NCBI RefSeq assembly: GCF_019823105.1
Contig: NZ_CP081958.1
Span: 868,001 to 932,000 of the forward strand
Reading direction: 5' to 3'
Source of the DNA: Halobaculum magnesiiphilum
Lineage (GTDB): Archaea; Halobacteriota; Halobacteria; Halobacteriales; Haloferacaceae
Length of the DNA stretch: 64,000 nucleotides
Positions 51,573 through 63,121 of this stretch are shown in pieces. How positions within the stretch are numbered: the stretch's first letter is position 1; each line of letters begins with the position of its first letter. The notes beneath the pieces were generated by a model. The model saw nothing but the letters and a program-made list of their open reading frames with translations. It was not told where the DNA came from and made no database searches. The position numbers and the translations under genes are program-made.

Positions 51573-52814
51573 ATGTACTACGCCTACAAGTACCGTCTCA
51601 AGCCGTCCGACGCCCACCGTGAGGAGTTGGACCGCCACCGAGACATTTGTAGGCAACTCTACAACCACACGCTCTATCGCCTCAACGAGTACCAAGACGA
51701 ACACGGCGAACTGCCGTCCATGACCGCGCTTCGGTCGGAGCTACCCGACCTCAAGAAGTGGTGGGACGGCCTCTCCGACGTGTACTCGAAGGTTCTCCAA
51801 ACCGTCGTGGAACGCCTGTTCGACAACCTCAAAGGACTCTCGGCGCTCAAGAAGAACGGCTACGGCGTCGGTCAACTCAAGTGGAAGCCGCCACGCGAGT
51901 TCCGCAGTTTCACGTACAGTCAGTCTGGCTTCAAGCTCGACAAGAAGGGCGGTCAGACTGTGCTGTCACTCTCGAAACTCGCGGACATACCGATTCGGCT
52001 TCACCGCGCTATCCCCGACGACGCGAAGCTCAAACAGGTCACGGTCAAAAAGGAACCGACGGGCGAGTGGTTCGCCACCTTCGGCGTCCAAATGGACCGT
52101 GAACCGCCCGAACCGCCTGAGAACCCCGAGAAGTGCGTTGGTATCGACGTAGGGATTCTCAAGTACGCACACGACACCGACGGCACGGCGGTCGGGTCGC
52201 TCGACCTCTCCGACGAGCGCGAACGGTTGGAGCGAGAGCAACGGAAGCTCTCGCGGAAGCAACACGGTTCTGCGACCTACGAGAAGCAACGGCGTCAAGT
52301 CGCGGAGTTTCACGCCGACCTCCGACGGAAGCGCCGCGACTTTCTGCATAAACTCTCGAACTACTACGCTCGGGAGTACGACTTCGTGGCGGTCGAAGAC
52401 CTGAACGTGAAGGGGATGGTGGAGTCGCCGTCGAACAGCCCCAACACGACGTCTGCCGCGTGGCGGACGTTCCTCTCGTTGCTCGAATACAAGTGCGAGC
52501 GCGAAGGGACGCACTTCGTGGCGGTCAACCCGAGAGGGACGACCAAGGAGTGCGCGTCGTGCGGCGTTTCGACCGACAAGCCGTTGTGGGTCCGTGAACA
52601 CTCCTGTCCCGCCTGCGGGTTTGAGGCGGACAGGGACGCGAACGCGGCGTGGAACATTCGTTCTCGCGGCCTCGAAGACGTAGGAGTGGGACACTCCGAA
52701 TCAACGCCTGTGGAGACTGCGCTCCCTGTGGATACACCTGTATCTGCAAAGCGCGTCGTGGAAGCAGGAAGCCCTACCCTCAAGGAGCAAACGGCGTCAG
52801 CCGTGAGCGAGTAG
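51573..52814 (+). CDS. tnpB: TnpB, RNA-guided nuclease of an IS1341-type element
   Basis: 413 residues. The RuvC residues are present in order: Asp in 'KCVGIDVGILKYAHDTDG', Glu in 'FVAVEDLNVKGMVE' and Asp in 'EADRDANAAWNIRSRG'. The zinc finger 'CASCGVSTDKPLWV...CPACG' sits before the last motif, and the N-terminal helix-turn-helix region ('YKYRLKPSDAHREELDRHRD') is complete. TnpB proteins are known to be guided by RNA made from the right end of the element and to cut DNA at the donor site. All motifs look intact, so it may be active. Confidence 0.92.
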   Translation: MYYAYKYRLKPSDAHREELDRHRDICRQLYNHTLYRLNEYQDEHGELPSMTALRSELPDLKKWWDGLSDVYSKVLQTVVERLFDNLKGLSALKKNGYGVGQLKWKPPREFRSFTYSQSGFKLDKKGGQTVLSLSKLADIPIRLHRAIPDDAKLKQVTVKKEPTGEWFATFGVQMDREPPEPPENPEKCVGIDVGILKYAHDTDGTAVGSLDLSDERERLEREQRKLSRKQHGSATYEKQRRQVAEFHADLRRKRRDFLHKLSNYYAREYDFVAVEDLNVKGMVESPSNSPNTTSAAWRTFLSLLEYKCEREGTHFVAVNPRGTTKECASCGVSTDKPLWVREHSCPACGFEADRDANAAWNIRSRGLEDVGVGHSESTPVETALPVDTPVSAKRVVEAGSPTLKEQTASAVSE

Positions 52815-52829
52815 GCTAGGGTAGTTCAC
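52760..52829 (+). ncRNA. Putative right-end omega RNA scaffold
   Basis: Overlaps the end of tnpB. The stem CTACCCT (52774-52780) pairs with AGGGTAG (52818-52824), enclosing a small hairpin ACGGC-GTCA-GCCGT (52791-52804), then TTCAC at the element end. This is the layout expected of a guide RNA scaffold, with the guide read from the flanking top6A DNA. Confidence 0.5.
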
Positions 52830-53941
52830 AGGACGCCCATCTCCCCGAGGCGATCGGGGAGGTACGTGTCGGTCACGAAGTCGAGGCCCTGGGCCGCCAG
52901 CGCCTGCTGTTCGGCCTTCTTTCCGATGTCGAGTTGTAGCTCGATCTGTTCCTCCCAGAAGTCGGTCTGGAAGCGCGGGTCCTCCAGCTCCGATTCGAGG
53001 GCGTTCACGTCCGAGTCCGCCAGCGGGTCCGTCGGCAGGTCGTAGTCGACGATGTCCTGCGGGCGGATGCCGACGTACTCGGCCTCCGGCGTCGCGAGGT
53101 ACTCCGAGAGGTGCGCGGACTTGATCGAGCCGTAGGCGACCGACCCGAAGATCCGGTACGACCACGGGTCGCCGTCAGTGAAGACCACGACCGGGAGGTC
53201 GAGTTCGTCGTGCAGGCGCTTGGTGATCCGCCGGGTCGCGCGCGCCGGCTGGCCCTTCAGGTGGACGACGAGGCAGTTGTAGTCGGTGTCGAACCCGTTC
53301 TCGATGAGCCGGTCGCGCATGCCGCCGGTCTCCACCGCCAGCACGAAGTCGATGTCGTGGTCGAGGAACTCGATCGTGTCGGGGTTGTTGGGGATCTGGT
53401 AGCCGCCCTCCCCAACGTCCTCCTGGCAGTGGATGTCGCGCTCGCCGCGGCGGGTCTGCTCGCGAAGCTCCAGCGGACCCATCAGGGTCGCCCCGGACTC
53501 CTCCGGGCGCATGTGGAAGTCCTCGCGGGTGACGCCAGAGACGATCTCCAGGTCCTCGACCAGTTGGTTCGACTCGTCCTGGTCGTTGAACCCCGCGTCC
53601 TCGGAGTCCCACGACTCCGAGAGGTAGTACAGCTCACGCAGGGTGGACGAGCGGTCCTCGTCGAGCTGCTGGGCGAGGAACTCGACGGTGTAGGCCGCCT
53701 TCAGGAGCTTTCGCGCGCCGCGCACGGAGTTGGCCGAGCGGGTGGACGTACGGTCGCCGTACACCCACACGCCGCTTTCGTCGTCGAAGACGATGTTGCT
53801 CTTCGTCCGCGTCGGCAGGCTCATCTGCGGGATGTCGCCGCGCTCGAACTGATCGTAGATGTCGGCCGCCAGATCGATCAGCTGCTCGCGGGCCTCGGCC
53901 TCGTTCAGCTTGGTGTCGGATTCGGGTGTGTCTGCGCTCAT
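52826..53941 (-). CDS. top6A: DNA topoisomerase VI subunit A
   Basis: 371 residues. The WHD/5Y-CAP region holds the catalytic Tyr in '[17 protein letters not shown]', and the Toprim domain supplies '[18 protein letters not shown]' (Glu) and '[20 protein letters not shown]' (DxD). It forms the A2B2 enzyme that passes duplexes through double-strand breaks, related to Spo11. Its gene starts 1 base after the stop of top6B (order top6B, top6A on the minus strand). The stop codon TGA (bases 52826-52828) lies inside the right end of the adjacent IS element, so the last codons may have been replaced by the insertion. Confidence 0.95.
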   Translation of the reverse strand: MSADTPESDTKLNEAEAREQLIDLAADIYDQFERGDIPQMSLPTRTKSNIVFDDESGVWVYGDRTSTRSANSVRGARKLLKAAYTVEFLAQQLDEDRSSTLRELYYLSESWDSEDAGFNDQDESNQLVEDLEIVSGVTREDFHMRPEESGATLMGPLELREQTRRGERDIHCQEDVGEGGYQIPNNPDTIEFLDHDIDFVLAVETGGMRDRLIENGFDTDYNCLVVHLKGQPARATRRITKRLHDELDLPVVVFTDGDPWSYRIFGSVAYGSIKSAHLSEYLATPEAEYVGIRPQDIVDYDLPTDPLADSDVNALESELEDPRFQTDFWEEQIELQLDIGKKAEQQALAAQGLDFVTDTYLPDRLGEMGVL

Positions 53942-53942
53942 A

Positions 53943-56348
53943 TCAGGCGTTCACGGTCAGCTTCTCGGTCTCGATGCCGTCGACGTTCACGTCGAACTCG
54001 GCGTCGCCGGCGACGGTGTACTCCAGGGTCGCCTCCTCCCCGCCGGGGACGCTCGGGTTCCACTTCACGAACCACTCGCCGTCGAGGTCGACCACGGTGG
54101 CCTCATCCGGCACGTCCGTCGGTTCCGCGGAGACGATGTCGGTCACGTCGGGCTCTTCCGTTCGGTCGGAGTGGTTCTCGACGATCAGGCGCACGGTGTC
54201 GCCGTCGCGCTCGCGATCGACGCCGACGTTGTTCATGATGCGCGCCATCGCGCCCTCGATGTTCGGGTGATCGCGCCCGGTCACCTCCGCGACCTTCTCG
54301 GCCATCTCCGGGAGGATCCGGCCGAGGACGTCCTGTTTCTCGCGGCGCTTCTGCATCGAGCGGCGCTTGTTCAGGTAGCTCTTCAGTTCGCGGGCGGCCT
54401 CCCGGACCGCGAGCTCGATCTCGTCCTCGATGGCCGGGATGTTCGCGAGCGCGTCCTTCGACTCGCTCGTGAACGGCACGTTCGTCGAGGCGACGTGGAT
54501 CATGATCACCGCGGGGCCGTTCGGCATGCCGGAGCCGCCGGGCTGGTCCAGCCCGTAGTTGCGCCAGCCGATCCCCTTCACCACGTCGGTCGTCGCACAG
54601 GCGCCCCGCTGGTAGACGAGCGGGACGCGGTTGGCGAACCGGAGCAGGTCGACCTGGCCGCCCTCCTCCAGCTCGCCGCCGTAGGCGATGCCGGCCTCGA
54701 CGATGAACGGGTCGCCGCCGTGGACCTCGGCGTCGCGCGTCGCGGCGGCGTAGAAGTCCGCGTCGAACTCCTTGCGCAGGCCGGCCTCGACGAGTTCCGA
54801 GGTGATGGGCGCGAGACAGTCCGTCGGCGGCGCGAGGATGTCCGTCTCGCGCATCGCCTCCAGCAGCTCGCTGGCGGTGTCGCGGTCGGCGGCCGCCTCG
54901 CGCACCTTCGGCACCTCGTCGGGCACGGTGACCATCCGCGACCACAGCGCCTCGACGACGTTCTCGCGGGCGGTGTCGCCGAACGTCGCGTCGTCGAACT
55001 CCTCGGTGTCGTCGGCCGCCTCGTCGACGAGCGTCCGCAGTTGCGCGTGGGTCGTTCGCGTCCGCTCGTCGCCGGCGGCGAACCGACGGGCGAGCCGCTC
55101 GGCCATGCCGGCGACGACCGCGTCGTCCTTCCGGGTCGAGGTGGCGTCGTCGACGAGGCCGTACAGGTCGCCGGTGAGCTCGTCCTCGTCGGTCTCCTCG
55201 TCGTAGGCGGTCATCGCCGCCCACGCGGCCTCGACGGCGTTGTCGCGGACGGTCCCGCCGAAGCGCGTGCCGTACTCGTCCTCGGCGGCCTCGGCGACGT
55301 TGTCGACGATCCCGACGAGCTCGTGATGGCTCGTGCGCTCGCGCTCGGCGAGCGTGCTCGCGACCTCGCCCGCGAAGAAGTCGGTCGCCTCGGCGCCCTT
55401 GTTCGACACCGCCTCGGCGACGGCGTCGGCGACGGCGGCCTCGTCGGCGCTCCAGCCGAGTTCCCGGCCGAAGTGCCGGTCGCGGAAGTTGTCGATCACC
55501 TTGTCGGCGGTCTTCTTGCCGACGCGGGTGAACTCCTCCTGGAGGAACCCCGAGACGGAGTAGCTCTCGGTCGCCTCCAGCATCTTGATCAGCGTCCCGA
55601 GTTCGACCCCGTGCGGGTGCGGGCGGATCTCCTTCGTCTCGTCGGGAAGCTGGTCGGTGCCGCGCTCGGACTTCATCGGCTCGTCGAGCCCCGGTTCGCG
55701 CAGTTCGAGGCGCGCGTGGGGGTTCACGACGGCGGTGTGTTTGATGTAGTCGTGGAGCTGCTGGCGCGCGCGCATGTTCGCCTCCATCTCTATCTCGATG
55801 CGCGTGCCGTGCGAGCGGTCCCAGGAGGTGGTGCGCTCGGCTTTGATCTCCGGCTCGTTGGTGTCCGTGTCGATGATCAGCTCGAAGTACTGCGCGTCGG
55901 CCTGTCCCTTCGGACGGGAGGTGATCTTCGCGGGCTTGCCGGAGGTGAGCTGGGAGTAGAGGACGGCCGCGGAGATGCCGATCCCCTGCTGGCCGCGCGA
56001 CTGCTCGCGGGCGTGAAAGCGGCTCCCGTACAGGAGCTTCCCGAACACCTTCGGGAGCTGTTCCTTGGTGATCCCGGGGCCGTTGTCCTCGACGATCAGC
56101 CGGTAGTAGTCTCCTACTTCCCTGATCTCGACGTAGATGTCGGGACGAATCCCCGCCTCCTCGCAGGCGTCGAGCGCGTTGTCGACGGCCTCCTTGACGG
56201 CGGTGACCAGCCCGCGGGCGCCCGAGTCGAACCCGAGCATGTGCTTGTTCTTCTCGAAGAACTCGGCGATGGAGATCTCCCGCTGGCCCTCGGCCAGCTC
56301 GTCGGCGATCCCCTGGTCCTCGCCGAGTTGCGACTGGAACGACGTCAT
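53943..56348 (-). CDS. top6B: DNA topoisomerase VI subunit B, with a large H2TH-region insertion
   Basis: 801 residues against about 530-550 in other archaea. The GHKL ATPase is normal: '[20 protein letters not shown]', '[20 protein letters not shown]' and '[20 protein letters not shown]'. After '[20 protein letters not shown]' about 230 extra residues interrupt the H2TH region, ending at '[20 protein letters not shown]', where the normal transducer domain resumes. The extra part contains a duplicated module (see findings). The C-terminal domain ends in a beta sandwich. A GGTTATAACC box (56375-56384) about 30 bases upstream fixes the start. Confidence 0.95.
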   Translation of the reverse strand: MTSFQSQLGEDQGIADELAEGQREISIAEFFEKNKHMLGFDSGARGLVTAVKEAVDNALDACEEAGIRPDIYVEIREVGDYYRLIVEDNGPGITKEQLPKVFGKLLYGSRFHAREQSRGQQGIGISAAVLYSQLTSGKPAKITSRPKGQADAQYFELIIDTDTNEPEIKAERTTSWDRSHGTRIEIEMEANMRARQQLHDYIKHTAVVNPHARLELREPGLDEPMKSERGTDQLPDETKEIRPHPHGVELGTLIKMLEATESYSVSGFLQEEFTRVGKKTADKVIDNFRDRHFGRELGWSADEAAVADAVAEAVSNKGAEATDFFAGEVASTLAERERTSHHELVGIVDNVAEAAEDEYGTRFGGTVRDNAVEAAWAAMTAYDEETDEDELTGDLYGLVDDATSTRKDDAVVAGMAERLARRFAAGDERTRTTHAQLRTLVDEAADDTEEFDDATFGDTARENVVEALWSRMVTVPDEVPKVREAAADRDTASELLEAMRETDILAPPTDCLAPITSELVEAGLRKEFDADFYAAATRDAEVHGGDPFIVEAGIAYGGELEEGGQVDLLRFANRVPLVYQRGACATTDVVKGIGWRNYGLDQPGGSGMPNGPAVIMIHVASTNVPFTSESKDALANIPAIEDEIELAVREAARELKSYLNKRRSMQKRREKQDVLGRILPEMAEKVAEVTGRDHPNIEGAMARIMNNVGVDRERDGDTVRLIVENHSDRTEEPDVTDIVSAEPTDVPDEATVVDLDGEWFVKWNPSVPGGEEATLEYTVAGDAEFDVNVDGIETEKLTVNA

Positions 56349-58633
<2,285 letters not shown>

Positions 58634-58634
<1 letters not shown>

Positions 58635-58735
58635 TGCAGGTGACGGAAATGACGCGACACGAGCACACGACGACGCGATCGACGGGAGCGACGCGATCCG
58701 ACCACACGAACACGACGACGGAGGAGTGTCGATGA
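58634..58735 (+). CDS. Putative 33-residue ORF bridging gyrB and gyrA
   Basis: The ATG shares one base with the gyrB stop (TGATG), and its own stop TGA overlaps the gyrA ATG (ATGA). It fills the 97-base gap exactly. The product ([20 protein letters not shown]...) is Thr/Arg/His-rich and not acidic, unlike normal proteins of this organism, which argues that it may act only as a leader that couples translation or may be chance. The gyrA Shine-Dalgarno GGAGGAG lies inside it. Confidence 0.35.
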
Positions 58736-61248
58736 GTTCCGAGCCGCCAGTCGACCCCGAGGACGTCCGCGCGGCCCAGGTCGACCGCGTCCGCATCGAA
58801 GAGGAGATGGAGCAGTCGTACATCGACTACGCGATGTCGGTCATCGCGGGTCGCGCGCTGCCCGACGTGCGGGACGGCCTCAAGCCGGTCCACCGGCGCA
58901 TCCTCTATGCGATGCACGAGATGGGCGTCACCTCCAACACCAGCCACCGGAAGTCCTCGTCCGTGGTCGGCGAGACGATGGGTGATTACCACCCCCACGG
59001 CGACCAGGCCATCTACGACACGCTCGTCAACATGGCCCAGGAGTTCTCGATGCGCTACCCGCTGGTCGACGGCCAGGGGAACTTCGGGTCGATGGACGGC
59101 GACCCCGCCGCGGCGCCGCGGTACACGGAGGCCCGCATGGCCGACATCGCCGAGGAGCTGCTCGCGGACATCGAGAAGGACACCGTCGACTTCTCCGCGA
59201 ACTACGACGACCGCCTGACCGAGCCGGACGTGCTCCCGGCGGCGTACCCCAATCTGCTGGTCAACGGCTCGACCGGCATCGCGGTCGGGATGTCGACGAA
59301 GGTGCCGCCGCACAACCTCGGGGAGGTGATCGACGCGACGATCGAGCTGATCGACGACCCCGACGCGACGGTCGCGGACCTGATGGAGCACGTGAAGGGG
59401 CCGGACTTCCCGACGGGCGCGAACATCGTCGGCCGCAACTCCGTGCGCGAGGCGTACACCACGGGTCGCGGCCGCGTTCGCGTCCGTGCGGAGATGGAAA
59501 TCGAGGAGTACGACAACGACCGCGAGCGCATCGTCGTCACCGAGCTTCCCTACCAGGAGAACAAGGCGCGCATCGTCGAGCGGATCGCCGAGGACGTGAA
59601 CGAGGGGATCATCGAGGGCATCGCCGACCTGCGCGACGAGTCCGACCGCGAGGGCGTGCGCGTCGTCATCGAACTGAAGCGCGGCGCGAACGTCGAGGTG
59701 GTGAAAAACCAGCTGCTGGAGCACCATCTGGAGTCCACGTTCGGCGTGATCAACCTCGCGCTGGTCGACGGCCAGCCGAAGGTGCTCACCCTGAAGGAGA
59801 CGCTGGAGCACTACATCGACCACCGCAAGGAGGTCGTCACCCGGCGCTCGCAGTTCGACCTCGACGAGGCGGAGGACCGCGCACACATCCTCGAAGGACG
59901 GCTGAAGGCGCTGGAGAACGTCGAGGACGTGGTCGAGACGATCCGCGAGAGCGAGGACCGCGACGCCGCGAGGACCGCGCTGCGGAACACCTTCGAGTTC
60001 AGCGAGGAGCAGGCCGAACACATCGTCCGGATGCAGCTCGGCTCGCTGACCTCGATGGAGGCCGCCGAGATCGAGGAGGAGTACGAGGACGTGCAGGCGC
60101 GCATCGAGCGCCTGAACGAGATCCTCGACTCCGAGCAGGAGCTGCTCGACGTGATCAAGACGGAGCTTCGCGAGATCAAAGAGAAGTACGACGACGACCG
60201 CCGGACCGGGTTCGTCGAGGACACCGGCACCGTCACCCACGAGGACCTCATCCCGGAGGAGGAGTCGGTTGTCGTGCTCTCGGAGGACGACTACATCAAG
60301 CGGATGCCCGCGGCCGACTTCCGCGCGCAAAATCGCGGCGGCAAGGGGATCATCGGCGCCGACCTGAAGGAGGGCGACCGGGTCTCCTCGGTGTTCCTCG
60401 CGTCGACGCACGACTACCTGCTGTGTTTCACCGACAAGGGCCGCGTCTACCAGCTGAAGACCTACCAGGTCCCCGAGATGGGCCGCACCGCCCGCGGGAA
60501 GTCGGCGGTGAACGTGCTCGACCTGGACGGCGACGAGGAGTTGACGGCCGTCGTCAACTGCGCCGACCTCACGGGCGAGGAGTACCTCACGATGGTCACC
60601 GAGGGCGGCTACGTGAAGCGGACCGCCGGCGACGAGTTCGACAACATCTTCTCGACGGGCATCCGCGCGATCACGCTGGAGGACGGCGACGCGCTCGTCG
60701 ACGTGGAGGTGACCGACGGCGGGCGGAACCTCGTGATCGGCACCCGCGACGGGATGGCGATCCGGTTCGACGAGAGCGAGGTGCGCGCGATGGGCCGCAC
60801 CGCCCGCGGCGTCCGCGGGATCAAGCTCACCGGCGACGACCGCGTCGCCGGCGTCGCCGCCATCGACGAGGACGAACACGACTGGGTGCTCACCGTGACC
60901 GAGAACGGCTACGGCAAGCGCACCGACCTCGACGAGTACCGAACCCAGAGCCGCAACGGGAAGGGGCTCATCGACATCAAGACGAACGAGCGCAACGGGC
61001 GGGTGTGCGCCGTCGAGGCGGTCACCTTCGGCGACCACCTGTTCGCGATGAGCGCCGACGGGCAGATCATGCGCACCCGCGTCGAGGACATCTCGACGAT
61101 CGGCCGCAACACGATGGGCGTCACCGTGATGGACCTGGACGAGGGCGACGCGGTCGCCGCCATCGACGTACTTCCGGCCGAGCGGGTCTCGGCAGAGCGA
61201 AGCGCGGAGGAGTCGGCGGCCGAGGGGTCGGCCGACGACGCCGAGTAG
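58732..61248 (+). CDS. gyrA: DNA gyrase subunit A
   Basis: 838 residues. '[20 protein letters not shown]' and '[20 protein letters not shown]' open the winged-helix domain; the catalytic Tyr is in '[20 protein letters not shown]', and 'GLVHGDQ'-type block reads '[20 protein letters not shown]'. The C-terminal pinwheel contains six repeats including the GyrA-box '[20 protein letters not shown]', so it can wrap DNA and supercoil negatively, unlike topo IV. The ATG at 58732 has a good Shine-Dalgarno (GGAGGAG); a GTG six bases earlier is less likely. It closes the cluster with an oligo-T terminator. Confidence 0.97.
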   Translation: MSSEPPVDPEDVRAAQVDRVRIEEEMEQSYIDYAMSVIAGRALPDVRDGLKPVHRRILYAMHEMGVTSNTSHRKSSSVVGETMGDYHPHGDQAIYDTLVNMAQEFSMRYPLVDGQGNFGSMDGDPAAAPRYTEARMADIAEELLADIEKDTVDFSANYDDRLTEPDVLPAAYPNLLVNGSTGIAVGMSTKVPPHNLGEVIDATIELIDDPDATVADLMEHVKGPDFPTGANIVGRNSVREAYTTGRGRVRVRAEMEIEEYDNDRERIVVTELPYQENKARIVERIAEDVNEGIIEGIADLRDESDREGVRVVIELKRGANVEVVKNQLLEHHLESTFGVINLALVDGQPKVLTLKETLEHYIDHRKEVVTRRSQFDLDEAEDRAHILEGRLKALENVEDVVETIRESEDRDAARTALRNTFEFSEEQAEHIVRMQLGSLTSMEAAEIEEEYEDVQARIERLNEILDSEQELLDVIKTELREIKEKYDDDRRTGFVEDTGTVTHEDLIPEEESVVVLSEDDYIKRMPAADFRAQNRGGKGIIGADLKEGDRVSSVFLASTHDYLLCFTDKGRVYQLKTYQVPEMGRTARGKSAVNVLDLDGDEELTAVVNCADLTGEEYLTMVTEGGYVKRTAGDEFDNIFSTGIRAITLEDGDALVDVEVTDGGRNLVIGTRDGMAIRFDESEVRAMGRTARGVRGIKLTGDDRVAGVAAIDEDEHDWVLTVTENGYGKRTDLDEYRTQSRNGKGLIDIKTNERNGRVCAVEAVTFGDHLFAMSADGQIMRTRVEDISTIGRNTMGVTVMDLDEGDAVAAIDVLPAERVSAERSAEESAAEGSADDAE

Positions 61249-61262
61249 CCGGCGCGGTCGCG

Positions 61263-61267
61263 TTTTT
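61263..61267 (+). terminator. Oligo-T terminator after gyrA
   Basis: TTTTT 15 bases after the gyrA stop, flanked by GC-rich DNA, before the convergent arginase gene. Confidence 0.5.
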
Positions 61268-61309
61268 CTCCACGGACGTTGGGCTACCTCACCGCCGAAG
61301 GAGCTTCTC

Positions 61310-62212
61310 TCAGAGGATCCGCTTGCCGAACGCGCTGGCGACGAGTTCGGTCGCGAGTTCGGCCGTCTCGTTCGACTCGTCGAGGACGGGGTTCACCTCG
61401 ACGACCTCCATCGAGCGGACGCCGTCGGTCTCGGCGACGAGCTCCATCGCGTGGTGTGCCTCGCGGTAGGTGACGCCGCCGCGGACGGGGGTGCCGACGC
61501 CCGGCGCGATGGTCGGGTCAAGCCAGTCCATGTCGAGGCTGACGTGGACGCCGTCGACGCCGTCGCCGGCGACCGTGAGGGCGGCCCCGACCACGTCGGT
61601 GATCCCGCGCTCGTCGATGTCCGACATCGTGTAGGCGGTCATCTCCGAGTCGCGGATCGCCTCGCGCTCGCTGTCGTCGAGCGCGCGGAGGCCGACGTAC
61701 GCGACGTTCTCCTCGGACAGCCCGGGGGCGTTCGCCCACTCGACACCCTCCCAGTCGCCGTGGCCCAGTACCGCCGCCAGCGGCATCCCGTGGACGTTGC
61801 CCGAGGGGGAGGTCGACGGCGTGTTGTAGTCGCCGTGGGCGTCGAACCAGACTGCGCCGATCTCGGCGTCGCGCGCGCTGCCCGACAGGGAGCCGATCGC
61901 GACCGAGTGGTCGCCGCCGAGGACGAGCGGCGTCTCGCCGGCGGCGACGCTGTCGGCGACGCGGTCGGCGAGCGCGGTCGTGACCTCCTCGATCTCCTGG
62001 AGGAACTTCGCGGTGCCCGTGCTCGGCGTCCGGGCGTCCGGGTTTCGCTCCTCCGCTCGGGGAACCGTGAGGTCGCCGGCGTCCGCGGCGTCGACGCCGG
62101 CGGACGAAAGCGCGTCCGAGAGACCTGCGTATCGGATGGCTGACGGACCCATGTCGACGCCCCGGCGGTCCTGGCCGTAGTCTGTCGGCGCGCCGATGAT
62201 GCGAACGGTCAT
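61310..62212 (-). CDS. rocF: Arginase (ureohydrolase family)
   Basis: 300 residues. Manganese ligands are in 'VLGGDHSVAIGSL' (His), 'VWFDAHGDYNTPSTSPSGNV' (Asp, His, Asp) and 'LDMDWLDPTIAPGVGTPVRG' (Asp, Asp). The opening 'VRIIGAPTDYGQDRRGVDMG' and the 'NTPSTSPSGNVHGMP' loop fit arginase (arginine to ornithine and urea) more than agmatinase. The ending 'AELATELVASAFGKRIL' is typical. It stands alone and converges on gyrA. A GTTTGAAG patch about 30 bases upstream of the ATG could be its promoter. Confidence 0.9.
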   Translation of the reverse strand: MTVRIIGAPTDYGQDRRGVDMGPSAIRYAGLSDALSSAGVDAADAGDLTVPRAEERNPDARTPSTGTAKFLQEIEEVTTALADRVADSVAAGETPLVLGGDHSVAIGSLSGSARDAEIGAVWFDAHGDYNTPSTSPSGNVHGMPLAAVLGHGDWEGVEWANAPGLSEENVAYVGLRALDDSEREAIRDSEMTAYTMSDIDERGITDVVGAALTVAGDGVDGVHVSLDMDWLDPTIAPGVGTPVRGGVTYREAHHAMELVAETDGVRSMEVVEVNPVLDESNETAELATELVASAFGKRIL

Positions 62213-62293
62213 GCTAGCACGGGCGCCCGCGGGGGGCTTCAAACGGCTGGTTCCGCACGGAGGAGCCGAGTCACCGGGATCGACCCCGAGCGA

Positions 62294-62791
62294 TCACTCC
62301 TCGTCGGCGTCCGCATCCGATCCGTCCCCGTCGTCGCCGTCGGCATCGGTATCGTCGGAATCGTCGGCGTCGTTACCATCGGCGTCGTCGCCGTCGTCGG
62401 CGGAGCCGTACGTGCCGGACGGCGAGTCGAGCGGGAGGACGATCAGCGACTGCTCGTCGTCGTCCGCCCACGACGGGTCGAACTGCGTGGTCACCTCGGG
62501 AACCAGGTCGTAGCGTTCGAGGAACGCCTTCGGCGCGATCGTGCCGCCGGAGTCGGTGACCGAGACGGTGTATGCGGCCTCGTCGGCGTCCTTGTCGGCG
62601 ACGGGTTCGATCCCCACGCGGTTCTCGTCCTCGTCGTAGTACATCACCGCCCCCTCGCTGTCGCCGAAGTACTCCTCGAGGGCCGGCCGGTTCACGCCGA
62701 TGCTCGCCGACTTCCGCAGCGAGATCATCGGCTCCGTCCCCGCCGGTCGCCCTCGTCCCGCGCCCGATTCGTCGAATTTCTCGAATCCCAT
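62294..62791 (-). CDS. Conserved acidic haloarchaeal protein, unknown
   Basis: 165 residues. The N-terminal two thirds ('FEKFDESGAGRGRPAGTEPM', 'LRKSASIGVNRPALEEYFGD', 'YYDEDENRVGIEPVADKDAD') look like a compact beta domain conserved in haloarchaea; I do not recognise a named family, though its strand pattern recalls AbrB-like swapped-hairpin proteins (weak). The final 45 residues are an Asp-rich disordered tail. No membrane or metal motif is seen. Confidence 0.75.
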   Translation of the reverse strand: MGFEKFDESGAGRGRPAGTEPMISLRKSASIGVNRPALEEYFGDSEGAVMYYDEDENRVGIEPVADKDADEAAYTVSVTDSGGTIAPKAFLERYDLVPEVTTQFDPSWADDDEQSLIVLPLDSPSGTYGSADDGDDADGNDADDSDDTDADGDDGDGSDADADEE

Positions 62792-62918
62792 AGCCACTTC
62801 TTCACAACTGACTCTGTTAGCTTTTGTTGTTACAATTGTGTACGGCGCTCCGGCGATGCCGCGACGACACCGGACGGTGGAATACGGGCCGGCGGCAGGT
62901 CGAACGCGACGCCGGCGG

Positions 62919-63038
62919 TTAGCTCGCCCGCCGAACCGACTCGCCGCAGGTCTTGCAGAAATCCTCCTGCCACGGGACCGTCCGAACGACCGACTGGTGA
63001 CCGCAGGACGGACACTCTCGGAGGGCCAACTCCGGCAT
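62919..63038 (-). CDS. 39-residue zinc-ribbon micro-protein
   Basis: From ATG 63038: starts MPELALRECPSCGHQSVVRT and continues 'VPWQEDFCKTCGESVRRAS'. Two CxxCG knuckles (CPSCG and CKTCG) are spaced 20 residues apart, giving a complete four-Cys zinc site. It resembles the zinc-finger micro-proteins known from Haloferax, which affect growth, biofilm and stress phenotypes. It lies 127 bases upstream of the acidic protein gene on the same strand. The metal motif and clean stop support it, although it is very short. Confidence 0.65.
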   Translation of the reverse strand: MPELALRECPSCGHQSVVRTVPWQEDFCKTCGESVRRAS

Positions 63039-63121
63039 GCGAGGGCGTCCACGCGCTCGGTACTTGGTTAGTTGGAGGGTATCACACCGGAGCCGACGTG
63101 GGTGAGCCGTCGGCGGAGGGA

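Larger units (their letters stand above)
51230..52829 (+). mobile_element. IS1341-type (IS200/IS605 family) insertion element
   Basis: About 1.6 kb. It carries a small RHH gene and tnpB but no tnpA transposase, so it is a non-autonomous IS1341-type element. The left part (from about 51230, GAAAGTAGGCGCTAAGC...) holds imperfect hairpins typical of subterminal ends. The right end is the hairpin CTACCCT...AGGGTAG and terminal TTCAC near 52829. The ends are inferred from structure and could be off by several bases. The element sits between two convergent genes and touches both stop codons. Confidence 0.75.
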
